Source: Streptomyces mobaraensis NBRC 13819 = DSM 40847 (GTDB lineage: Bacteria > Actinomycetota > Actinomycetes > Streptomycetales > Streptomycetaceae). From it: 64,000 bases of DNA. This document shows positions 1 through 6,816 of this stretch, in pieces. The stretch lies in NCBI RefSeq assembly GCF_017916255.1, contig NZ_CP072827.1, forward strand, positions 4,179,501-4,243,500, written 5' to 3'. Positions within the stretch are counted from its first letter, which is position 1. The number at the start of each line of letters is the position of its first letter. Position numbers and translations under genes: made by a program. The notes under the pieces were generated by a model. That model was given only the letters and a program-made list of their open reading frames with translations. It had not been told where the DNA came from and made no database searches.

Positions 1-430
1 GGCACCCTTCCGGTCCACGAGCCCGGCTCCTCCCGAACCCCCCTTCCGGAAAAGGCCGTTCCGTACCCCTCGAATACGGCCGGGAAGAGGACGGAACGTG
101 GTCGCGATACGGAAGTGACGCGCGGCGACGCGAAAGGGGCGGGCCGGAGGGGGAGGCGCCGGAAAGGGCCGGCCGCCGGATGAATCACGCGCCGCGGCGT
201 TCCGCGCGCTATCCGGAGGATTTGCGTCAATGACCGCCGCGACAGCGGCAATTGTCCCGGGCAAGCGGAAATGGGCAGCGGAAATCGGCCTCGCGACGTA
301 GTGGTGGCGCCACCCTCAGTGCACGTGCATCTGCTCGTGCCGGGGAATGTGAACCGCGGCTATGATCCGAAGAAGTTGCCATCCCCGTAAACGAATGGGG
401 ATGCCCCCTGCGGCGATCCGGGAGACTCCA
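1..430. other. gene-free left edge and control region of the DUF397 gene
   Basis: I see no coding region here; the short open frames are GC-driven shadows. The right part holds the likely control region of the DUF397 gene: a 10-bp palindrome at 320-329 and a TATGAT -10 candidate at 361-366. The left part is presumably intergenic sequence belonging to a gene beyond the window. Confidence 0.6.
320..366 (+). promoter_or_regulatory. candidate promoter with TGCACGTGCA palindrome upstream of the DUF397 gene
   Basis: TGCACGTGCA at 320-329 is a perfect 10-bp palindrome. TATGAT at 361-366 is a good -10 hexamer with no clear -35 box. The palindrome centre lies about 48 bp upstream of the inferred start point, where an activator would sit. 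Related CACGTG palindromes occur in the neighbouring HATPase/XRE control region. That this is an operator is inferred. Confidence 0.4.
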
Positions 431-670
431 GTGCCACACGTCTACAACGGCATGGTTGCATCGGGCATCGATGGAGTCGTCTGGCGGAAGAGCCGGCACT
501 CCAACTCACAGGGCTCCTGTGTGGAGTTCGCGAAGTTGCCGGGTGGCGGGGTTGCCGTTCGCAACTCCCGCCACCCGGATGGCCCCGCTCTCATCTACAC
601 CCCCGCGGAGATCGAGGCCATGCTGTTGGGCGTCAAGGACGGTGAATTCGACTACCTGGTGGGCGAGTGA
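431..670 (+). CDS. DUF397 domain protein
   Basis: A 79-residue acidic protein. It shows the DUF397 pattern: an early W-RKSRHSNSQGSCVEF block, then VAVRNSRHPDGP and a C-terminal aromatic/acidic stretch. In Streptomyces these small proteins are encoded beside WhiJ-like XRE-DUF5753 regulators and HATPase anti-sigma-like proteins, and several such sets affect development; the biochemical role is not established. GTG at 431 was chosen because a GGGAGA site lies about 6 bases upstream; ATG 452 is an alternative. It converges on the HATPase gene 14 bases away. Confidence 0.85.
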   Translation: MPHVYNGMVASGIDGVVWRKSRHSNSQGSCVEFAKLPGGGVAVRNSRHPDGPALIYTPAEIEAMLLGVKDGEFDYLVGE

Positions 671-683
671 CCGCGGAATGCGG

Positions 684-1172
684 TTATTCGCGCGGCAGCC
701 GGAACAGCGCCCAGACGACCTTGCCGTGCAGTGCGCCCGCCAGGGGGTGCCAGCCCCAGGCGTCGCTGAACGAATCCACCAGCAGCAGTCCGCGCCCGTG
801 CTCGTCGCCGGGGGCCGCTTCCCCCGCGAGCGGCCCCTCCTCGCTCGGATCGCGTACCGCGCATACCAGCCGCGTCGTCCACCGCATCAGGTGCAGGCGT
901 ACGGGGGGCTCATACCCCCCGTCGACGTGGGCGGTCGGTGTGGCGTAGCGCAGGGAATTGGTCACCAGTTCGGAGACCACCAGCGCCACGTTGTCGAAGA
1001 TGTGCTGGACCCCCCACTGCGACAGGGTGATTCCGGTGAACCGCCGCGCCGTACGGACGGCTTCGAAGCGTGGCGGCAGGGCGCAGGAGGCGGAGTTCGA
1101 CACCGCGGATGAGTCGAACCGGGGCAGCCCCCGCCAGACGGGGGAGAGCACAGTCGATCCTTCGGTACCCAT
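684..1172 (-). CDS. HATPase-domain anti-sigma-like regulatory protein
   Basis: A 162-residue single-domain GHKL ATPase of the RsbW/SpoIIAB-like class common in Streptomyces. The N-box is visible as SELVTNSLRYA and the G2-like segment as HGRGLLLVDSFSDAWG. Such proteins usually bind partner regulators or sigma factors and may phosphorylate them. ATG at 1172 is preferred because AGGAG sits about 9 bases upstream; an ATG at 1223 would add a histidine- and valine-rich leader. The gene is divergent from the XRE regulator and convergent with the DUF397 gene, and this three-gene set is a recurring Streptomyces module. Specific partners cannot be read from the sequence. Confidence 0.85.
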   Translation of the reverse strand: MGTEGSTVLSPVWRGLPRFDSSAVSNSASCALPPRFEAVRTARRFTGITLSQWGVQHIFDNVALVVSELVTNSLRYATPTAHVDGGYEPPVRLHLMRWTTRLVCAVRDPSEEGPLAGEAAPGDEHGRGLLLVDSFSDAWGWHPLAGALHGKVVWALFRLPRE

Positions 1173-1491
1173 CCGAGGCACTCCTGCAATCGTGGACGTG
1201 ACGTGCACGTGTGCGGGCTCCATCGTTTCCGATGCGCAGGGCGGATGCAAGGGCAGATGCACGTGCACGTGGGGGATTTGGGGGCGCACAAGGGGATTGG
1301 GGGGCAATTATTCCTACGCCCCTCGCCGTAGCGTGTCCGTCGTTGGCCGGTATCCGTAACCGGATGTGCACACAACGATGCCCAGGGGTGGCAGACTTCG
1401 GCGCCGAGGGGGGAGCGGGGGTCACCCTCGGAAGGGTGAGCGGCACGGCGGACAGGCAGTCCGGACCAGACCGGAAGGAAGGGTCGACGAG
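1173..1491. promoter_or_regulatory. divergent control region with two ACGTGCACGT palindromes
   Basis: There is no gene in this 319-base divergent interval. ACGTGCACGT occurs at 1201-1210 and again at 1261-1270, exactly 60 bp apart, and the second is embedded in a longer TGCACGTGCACGTG run. The -10/-35 boxes are unclear. The repeats are candidate operators for the adjacent XRE regulator, which is inference. Confidence 0.45.
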
Positions 1492-2355
1492 ATGACCACG
1501 AGCGAGTCGAGCGGTTCCGTGGTGCGCCGCATACTCCTCGGCTCCCAGCTGAGGAAGTTGCGCGAGTCCCGGGGGATCACCCGCGAGGCGGCCGGGTACT
1601 CGATCCGCGCGTCCGAGTCGAAGATCAGCCGCATGGAACTGGGCCGGGTGAGCTTCAAGACGCGGGACGTGGAGGACCTCCTCACCCTCTACGGCATCCA
1701 CCGGGAGACCGAGCGCGAGGCGCTGCTCGGCCTGGCCAGGGAGGCCAACGTCGCCGGCTGGTGGCACAGCTACGGCGATGTACTGCCCAGCTGGTTCCAG
1801 ACCTACGTCGGCCTGGAGGGCGCCGCCTCGCACATCGGGATCTACGAGGTGCAGTTCGTCCACGGCCTGCTCCAGACCGAGGGCTACGCGCACGCCGTCG
1901 TCGTCCGGGGCCAGCCCACGGCCGACCCGGCCGAGGTCGAGCGCCGGGTGTCGCTGCGCATGGAGCGGCAGAAGCTGCTGTTCTCCGAGCGGGCGCCGCA
2001 CTTCCACGCCGTTCTCGACGAGGCCGCGCTGCACCGCCCGTACGGCGACGCGGACGTGATGCGCGGACAGTTGCAGCACCTCATCGACCTCTCCGAGCAG
2101 CCCAACGTGACCCTCCAGGTGATGCCCTTCCGGCACGGTGGTCACGCTGGTGAGAGCGGGGCGTTCACGGTGCTCCGCTTCCCCGAGTCCGACCTGCCGG
2201 ACGTGGTGTACCTGGAGCACCTCACGGGCGCCCTCTACCTGGACAAGCCGGACGAGGTCGCCCAGTACGAGCGCGTCATGGGCCGGCTGCGCGCGGACAG
2301 CCTCTCCCCGTCGGGAACGCGCAACCTCATGCGGCGGATGCTCCAACTCGCTTAG
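1492..2355 (+). CDS. XRE-family helix-turn-helix regulator with DUF5753 domain
   Basis: A 287-residue cytoplasmic regulator. An N-terminal helix-turn-helix spans about residues 15-75 (SQLRKLRESRGITREAAG, then SESKISRMELGR). The rest is the DUF5753 region (VGLEGAASHIGIYEVQFVHG, LLQTEGYA), as in WhiJ-like proteins. ATG 1492 follows GGAAGG about 13 bases upstream; the longer open frame upstream is Arg/Gly-rich and looks non-coding. Its neighbours, a divergent HATPase and a DUF397 gene, are typical partners. Probable role: DNA-binding regulator of the module, possibly through the palindromes upstream. Confidence 0.9.
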   Translation: MTTSESSGSVVRRILLGSQLRKLRESRGITREAAGYSIRASESKISRMELGRVSFKTRDVEDLLTLYGIHRETEREALLGLAREANVAGWWHSYGDVLPSWFQTYVGLEGAASHIGIYEVQFVHGLLQTEGYAHAVVVRGQPTADPAEVERRVSLRMERQKLLFSERAPHFHAVLDEAALHRPYGDADVMRGQLQHLIDLSEQPNVTLQVMPFRHGGHAGESGAFTVLRFPESDLPDVVYLEHLTGALYLDKPDEVAQYERVMGRLRADSLSPSGTRNLMRRMLQLA

Positions 2356-2436
2356 CTCGTCAGTACGATGACGGGCAATCAGCAAGTCTGAACCAGCCCG
2401 GCCGGACGGCCGGGCTCCGGCAGACAGGGATGACGC

Positions 2437-3903
2437 ATGTCGTACTCCGCCGCGTTCAAGGACCTCGCGTACCAGTACATCGACGGCCGCTGGCGGCCCG
2501 GTACGGGATCGTGGGACATCGTCGACTTCAACCCGTACGACGGGGAGAAGCTCGCCTCCATCACAGTGGCCGGCGTGGACGAGGTCGACGAGGCGTACCG
2601 GGCGGCCGAGCGCGCCCAGGCGGCGTGGGGGAGCACCAACCCGTACACCCGGCGGCTCGTCTTCGAGCGCGCGCTGCGGATCATCGACGACCACGAGGAC
2701 GAACTCGCCTCGGTGATCATGGCGGAGTGCGGCGGGACGGCCCTGAAGGCCGGCTTCGAGCTCCACCTGGCCCGGGAGTTCCTGCGGGACGCGATCCAGA
2801 TCGCGCTGCGCCCCGAGGGCCGCATCCTGCCCTCGCCGGACGACACCCGCGAGAACCGGCTCTACCGGCTGCCGGTCGGGGTCGTCGGCGTGATCAGCCC
2901 GTTCAACTTCCCGTTCCTGCTGTCGCTGAAGTCCGTCGCCCCCGCCCTGGCGCTCGGCAACGCGGTGGTGCTCAAGCCGCACCAGAACACGCCCGTGTGC
3001 GGCGGCGGGCTGCTCGCCAAGGTGCTGGAGGACGCGGGGCTGCCGCCCGGGGTGCTGAACGTCCTGGTCACCGACATCGCGGAGATCGGGGACGCGCTGA
3101 TCGAGCACCCGGTGCCCAAGGTGCTGTCGTTCACCGGCTCCGACAAGGTCGGCCGGCACGTGGCGACCGTCGCCGCCTCGCACTTCAAGCGGGTGGTGCT
3201 CGAACTGGGCGGCAACAGCGCACTGGTCGTCCTCGACGACGCGGACGTGGACTATGCCGTGGACGCGGCGGTCTTCAGCCGGTTCATCCACCAGGGGCAG
3301 GTCTGCATGGCGGCCAACCGGGTGCTGGTGGACCGCTCCGTGCTGGACGAGTTCACCGAGAAGTTCGTGGCGAGAGTGAAGTCCCTCAAGGTCGGCGACC
3401 CCTCCGACCCCGCCACGCACATCGGCCCCCTGATCAACTCCGGCCAGGCGGAGGCGATCACGTCCCTCGTGGAACAGACCGTCGCGGACGGTGCCACCGC
3501 CCTCGTCCGGGGCCGCACGGTCGGCACCCTGGTGGAGCCGAGCGTCCTCACCGACCTCCCCGAGGACTCCCCCGTCCTCCGCCAGGAGATCTTCGGGCCC
3601 GTCGCGCTGATCATCCCGTTCTCCGGCGAGGAGGAGGCCCTGCGGATCGCCAACGCCACCCCGTACGGGCTGAGCGGCGCCGTCCACACCAAGGACGTCG
3701 AACGCGGTGTCCGCTTCGCCCAGCGGGTGGAGACCGGCATGATCCACGTCAACGACGGCACCGTGCACGACGAGGCGATCGTGCCCTTCGGCGGCGAGAA
3801 GCACTCGGGCCTCGGGCGCCTCAACGGCGACGCCATGGTGGACGCGTTCACGACCACGAAGTGGATCTCCGTGCAGCACGGGCGCAGCGCGTTCCCGTTC
3901 TGA
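2437..3903 (+). CDS. NAD(P)-dependent aldehyde dehydrogenase family protein
   Basis: A 488-residue enzyme of normal family length that should oxidise an aldehyde to its carboxylate. Visible motifs are SPFNFPF (Asn157), FTGS at 232-235, the general base Glu256 in ELGGN and the nucleophile Cys290 in HQGQVCMA, then EIFGPVA and PFGGEKHSG near the C-terminus. The HQGQVCMAANR context resembles benzaldehyde/vanillin-type dehydrogenases, but substrate cannot be assigned. ATG 2437 follows GCAGACAGGGATGACGC and fits family N-termini. It is followed directly by a 17-bp inverted repeat and then a DinB-like gene. Confidence 0.9.
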   Translation: MSYSAAFKDLAYQYIDGRWRPGTGSWDIVDFNPYDGEKLASITVAGVDEVDEAYRAAERAQAAWGSTNPYTRRLVFERALRIIDDHEDELASVIMAECGGTALKAGFELHLAREFLRDAIQIALRPEGRILPSPDDTRENRLYRLPVGVVGVISPFNFPFLLSLKSVAPALALGNAVVLKPHQNTPVCGGGLLAKVLEDAGLPPGVLNVLVTDIAEIGDALIEHPVPKVLSFTGSDKVGRHVATVAASHFKRVVLELGGNSALVVLDDADVDYAVDAAVFSRFIHQGQVCMAANRVLVDRSVLDEFTEKFVARVKSLKVGDPSDPATHIGPLINSGQAEAITSLVEQTVADGATALVRGRTVGTLVEPSVLTDLPEDSPVLRQEIFGPVALIIPFSGEEEALRIANATPYGLSGAVHTKDVERGVRFAQRVETGMIHVNDGTVHDEAIVPFGGEKHSGLGRLNGDAMVDAFTTTKWISVQHGRSAFPF

Positions 3904-3911
3904 GCACCCCA

Positions 3912-3950
3912 AGGCCGCCAGTAGGTCAGTGGTTGACCTACTAGCGGCCT
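3912..3950. promoter_or_regulatory. 17-bp inverted repeat downstream of the aldehyde dehydrogenase
   Basis: Arms at 3912-3928 and 3934-3950 pair with one mismatch around a 5-base GTGGT loop; the inner 8 bp (GTAGGTCA / TGACCTAC) are perfect. There is no T-run after it. It could be the dehydrogenase terminator or an operator for the DinB gene 48 bases on; a TTGACC at 3933-3938 inside it might be a -35 box. Confidence 0.5.
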
Positions 3951-3997
3951 ACTGTTGTTCCGTCAGCGCGAAGCGACGGAAGGATCGGTGGGGTCCC

Positions 3998-4546
3998 ATG
4001 CCTACTCATGTGATCGAGAAGGACGTCAGTGACGAGCGAGGCACTCTGCTGGCCTTCGTGGACGCCCAGCGCGGCGGCGTCCGGCGGGCGCTCCTCGGCC
4101 TGACGGAGGAGCAGGCCCGCTCCCGTCCCAGCGCCAGCGAGATGTCCCTGATCGGCCTGCTCAAGCACGTCATGGTCGCGGAACGGGGCTGGCTGGAGCT
4201 CGCGAGCGGCACGGGCGACCCCGACCCCGACAAGGCGGAGAAGCGCTTCGTGGCGGCCTGGCACCCGGACGAGAGCGAGACGGTCGCCGCGCTTCTGGCC
4301 GCCTGGGAGGAGCAGGCCGCCGAGGTGGAGCGGTTCGTCCGCGCCCTGCCCACCCTGGAGGACACCTTCGCCCTCCCGCCGGCCCCCTGGTTCCCCAAGG
4401 ACGCCCGGGTGTCCATGCGGTGGTTCCTGCTGCACCTGGTCGAGGAGATCGGCCGGCACGCCGGGCACGCGGACATCATCCGCGAGTCGATCGACGGCAG
4501 GACGGCGTTCGAGCTGGTGGACGCGGAGCGGCGGCAGGCGGACTGA
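3998..4546 (+). CDS. DinB-family (DUF664-like) protein
   Basis: A 182-residue protein with the DinB/YfiT four-helix pattern: ALLGLTEEQARSRPS, then SLIGLLKHVMVAERGW with the metal-ligand-type histidine, and LHLVEEIGRHAGHADIIRE supplying further histidines near residue 150. The family includes metal-dependent thiol S-transferases (mycothiol or bacillithiol dependent) and proteins of unknown activity. ATG 3998 follows GGTGGGG; the upstream extension to 3929 is Lys/Arg/Cys-rich and overlaps the inverted repeat, so it was discarded. No substrate can be assigned. A GC-rich hairpin follows the stop. Confidence 0.85.
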   Translation: MPTHVIEKDVSDERGTLLAFVDAQRGGVRRALLGLTEEQARSRPSASEMSLIGLLKHVMVAERGWLELASGTGDPDPDKAEKRFVAAWHPDESETVAALLAAWEEQAAEVERFVRALPTLEDTFALPPAPWFPKDARVSMRWFLLHLVEEIGRHAGHADIIRESIDGRTAFELVDAERRQAD

Positions 4547-4558
4547 CGCCCGCGGAAC

Positions 4559-4592
4559 GGCCGGGGCGCCCGCGCCCGCCCGCGCCCCGGCC
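4559..4592 (+). terminator. GC-rich hairpin after the DinB gene
   Basis: GGCCGGGGCGC at 4559-4569 pairs perfectly with GCGCCCCGGCC at 4582-4592 around a 12-base loop. It lacks a U-tract, as many Streptomyces terminators do. Confidence 0.5.
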
Positions 4593-4649
4593 CGCCGCCT
4601 AACCTGGGACGGCAGGTGCGGCGGAGACGGTGGAGAGGGGCGGGGCGGG

Positions 4650-5234
4650 ATGTCGGCGATCCGGCTGCTGGTGTTGGGGGCGGTCCGGCGGCACGGCCGC
4701 GCCCACGGTTACCAGGTGCGCGCCTCCCTGGAGTTCTGGGGAGCGCACGAATGGTCCCAGGCGAAACCGGGGTCGATCTACCACGCGCTGAAGGCCATGG
4801 CCGGACAGGGCCTGCTGACCGCGCACGACGCCGCCCCGAGCGAGGCGGGCGGCCCGCCGCGCACCGAGTACGAGCTGACGGAGACGGGCGAGGCCGAGTA
4901 CTTCCGCCTGCTGCGGCACGCGCTGTCCGACCACGACCGGAAGATCGACCACCTGACGGCCGGGGTGGGCTTCCTCGTCGACCTCCCGCGCGACGAGGCG
5001 ATCGCCCTGCTCCGGCGGCGCGTGGCCGCGCTCGAAGCCTGGCGCACGGAGATCCACCGGCACTGGCCCGCGCCCGGCCAGGGCCACCTCGCCGAGGTCC
5101 GGGGCCTCTGGCTGCACACGGTGGCGACGGGCGAGGAATGGGCCCGCGACCTGATCGAGCGCCTGGAGGCGGGCGCGTACGTGATGGCGGGCGAGGGCGA
5201 CCCGTGGGCGGGGGTCGCCACCTCGCCGGAGTGA
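4650..5234 (+). CDS. PadR-family transcriptional regulator
   Basis: A 194-residue protein. The N-terminal winged helix shows the PadR signature: LLVLGAVRRHGRAHGYQVRA, then WSQAKPGSIYHALKAMAGQG and RTEYELTETGEAEYFRLL. A C-terminal helical part (residues about 100-180) should mediate dimerisation, as in PadR/Vir-type regulators. PadR proteins usually repress neighbouring transport or phenolic-stress genes; here there is no obvious target, only DinB upstream and the TipA-like gene 112 bases downstream. The start follows GAGAGGGGCGGG. Confidence 0.9.
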   Translation: MSAIRLLVLGAVRRHGRAHGYQVRASLEFWGAHEWSQAKPGSIYHALKAMAGQGLLTAHDAAPSEAGGPPRTEYELTETGEAEYFRLLRHALSDHDRKIDHLTAGVGFLVDLPRDEAIALLRRRVAALEAWRTEIHRHWPAPGQGHLAEVRGLWLHTVATGEEWARDLIERLEAGAYVMAGEGDPWAGVATSPE

Positions 5235-5286
5235 GGCGCGCGGCGGCGCCTCCCGCACGGCCCGAGCCGGCCGGCGGACGTCGGGC

Positions 5287-5317
5287 TTGCACCTCACGCC
5301 ACGTGACCCCGCACCGT
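5287..5317 (+). promoter_or_regulatory. tipA-type promoter with 19-bp spacer
   Basis: TTGCAC at 5287-5292 and CACCGT at 5312-5317 are separated by 19 bp, the over-long spacer typical of MerR-family targets. The spacer contains the dyad TCACGccaCGTGA. The arrangement closely resembles the S. lividans tipA promoter as I recall it (TTGCAC, CTCACGTCACGTGA, CAGCGT). Confidence 0.75.
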
Positions 5318-5346
5318 GGAACACGTACGGCAGAAGGAGCGCGGAC

Positions 5347-6105
5347 GTGAGCTACAGCGTGGGACAGGTCGCCGCCGTCGCCGGCGTGACCAAGCGGACA
5401 CTGCACCACTACGACGAGATCGGGCTGCTCGTGCCGAGCGGGCGCAGCCACGCGGGGCACCGGCGGTACGAGGACGCCGATCTCGACCGGTTGCAGCGGA
5501 TCCTGTTCTACCGGGAGCTCGGGTTCCCGCTCGACGAGGTGGCGGAACTCCTGGACGACCCGGGCACCGACCCGATGGCGCACCTGCGGCGCCAGCACGG
5601 GCTGCTCACCGAGCGGATCGCCCGGCTCCGGAAGATGGCCGCCGCCGTCGAACAGGCCATGGAGGCACGGAAGATGGGCATCAGGCTGACCCCCGAGGAG
5701 AAGTTCGAGGTCTTCGGCGACGTCGACCCCGACGCACACGCGGCCGAGGCGGAACGCCGCTGGGGCGGTGGCGACCCCTACCGCGAGTCGCGGCGGCGCA
5801 CCGCCGCGTACGGCAAGGAGGACTGGCTGCGGATCAAGGGGGAGACGGACGAGCTCAACGCCCGGATCGCCGCGCTGCAGGCCGAGGGCGCCTCCCCGGA
5901 GTCCGAGGCGGCCATGGACCTGGCCGAGGAGCACCGGCGGTTGATCGGCCGGTACTTCTACGAGTGCTCCTACGAGATCCACACCGGGCTGGCGGAGATG
6001 TACGTCGCGGACGAGCGGTTCGCGGCGACGTACGAGGCGATCCGGCCGGGGATGGCGGCCTTCCTCAGGGACGCGATCCTCGCCAACGCGGTCCGGAGGA
6101 TCTGA
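5347..6105 (+). CDS. tipA: TipA-type MerR regulator with thiopeptide-binding TipAS domain
   Basis: A 252-residue protein, essentially collinear with S. lividans TipAL (about 253). Residues 1-110 form the MerR DNA-binding domain and dimerisation helix (SYSVGQVAAVAGVTKRTLHH); residues 110-252 are the antibiotic-recognition TipAS domain (GIRLTPEEKFEVFGDVDPDA). GTG 5347 follows AAGGAG by 7 bases and sits just downstream of a tipA-like promoter, suggesting autoactivation. A second start, ATG 5674 (Met110), has its own GGAGG 8 bases upstream, matching independent translation of TipAS. Cys207 is kept but position 214, which I recall as the thiostrepton-linking cysteine, is glycine. Confidence 0.92.
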   Translation: MSYSVGQVAAVAGVTKRTLHHYDEIGLLVPSGRSHAGHRRYEDADLDRLQRILFYRELGFPLDEVAELLDDPGTDPMAHLRRQHGLLTERIARLRKMAAAVEQAMEARKMGIRLTPEEKFEVFGDVDPDAHAAEAERRWGGGDPYRESRRRTAAYGKEDWLRIKGETDELNARIAALQAEGASPESEAAMDLAEEHRRLIGRYFYECSYEIHTGLAEMYVADERFAATYEAIRPGMAAFLRDAILANAVRRI

Positions 6106-6175
6106 GCGGAGGGCACGGGCGGGGGCGGGGCCGCCGAGCTCCGGCGCCCTCGCCCGCCGCGGGGGCCCCGGCCCG

Positions 6176-6544
6176 TCACGAATGCGGAGCGATCACCACC
6201 GCCGTGCCGTACGCGCACACCTCCGTGCCGACGTCCGCCGCCTCGGTGACGTCGAAACGGAACATCAGCACCGCGTTGGCGCCCCGGGCCCTGGCCTGCT
6301 CGACCAGGCGCTCCATCGCCTGGTTCCGGGTCTGGACCAGGGTCTTGGTGAGGCCCTTGAGCTCACCGCCGATCAGCGACTTCAAGCCGGCGCCGATCTG
6401 GCTGCCGACGTGCCGGGAACGCACCGTGAGGCCGAAGACCTCACCGATCACGCGCTCGACCCGGTAACCCGGCACGTCGTTCGTCGTGACCACGAGCACA
6501 TCGGCCTGCTCGTGCTGACCGCCGCCATACTCGTCGATCCCCAT
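6176..6544 (-). CDS. YbjQ family (DUF74) protein
   Basis: A 122-residue protein with the YbjQ/UPF0145 pattern: VLVVTTNDVPGYRVERVIGE, GLTVRSRHVGSQIGAGLKSL and RARGANAVLMFRFDV. The family forms pentameric small soluble proteins of unknown function, sometimes annotated as heavy-metal binding. The ATG at 6544 follows AGGTGGGCAGGG; the longer frame adds an Arg/Pro-rich segment that looks untranslated. It is convergent with tipA and divergent from the DedA gene. Confidence 0.85.
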   Translation of the reverse strand: MGIDEYGGGQHEQADVLVVTTNDVPGYRVERVIGEVFGLTVRSRHVGSQIGAGLKSLIGGELKGLTKTLVQTRNQAMERLVEQARARGANAVLMFRFDVTEAADVGTEVCAYGTAVVIAPHS

Positions 6545-6816
6545 CCCTGCCCACCTTCGTCCGTTCGGTCCGTACGGAGATTCTTCCGTCTGACGGGCGG
6601 GACGCACCCCGGCGGCGCGGGGTTGCCCCGACCGGGCGAAGCGCGGCGGCCGGCGGGGGCGCGGGCCCTGAGGGGCGAGCGGGGGGAGTGCGGGCGGTGA
6701 CGACTGGAACCGGAGGGTTCCCGGTCGCGTTGCTACCGTTGAGCGGCACGCCTTCTCCCCCCGCCTGTGCCCGGGCCTCGCACGAGCCTGCGCCCTCGAC
6801 CCAGGAGCCTGTCACC

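Noticed and set aside
910..3912. A 1000-codon open frame on the minus strand opposite the XRE and aldehyde dehydrogenase genes
   Set aside because: It is antisense to well-supported genes, has an Arg/His/Gly/Val-rich shadow composition and no recognisable domain. Long spurious frames are expected at this GC content; the same applies to 4006-5982, 15518-18253, 19846-22731, 32703-34796 and others.
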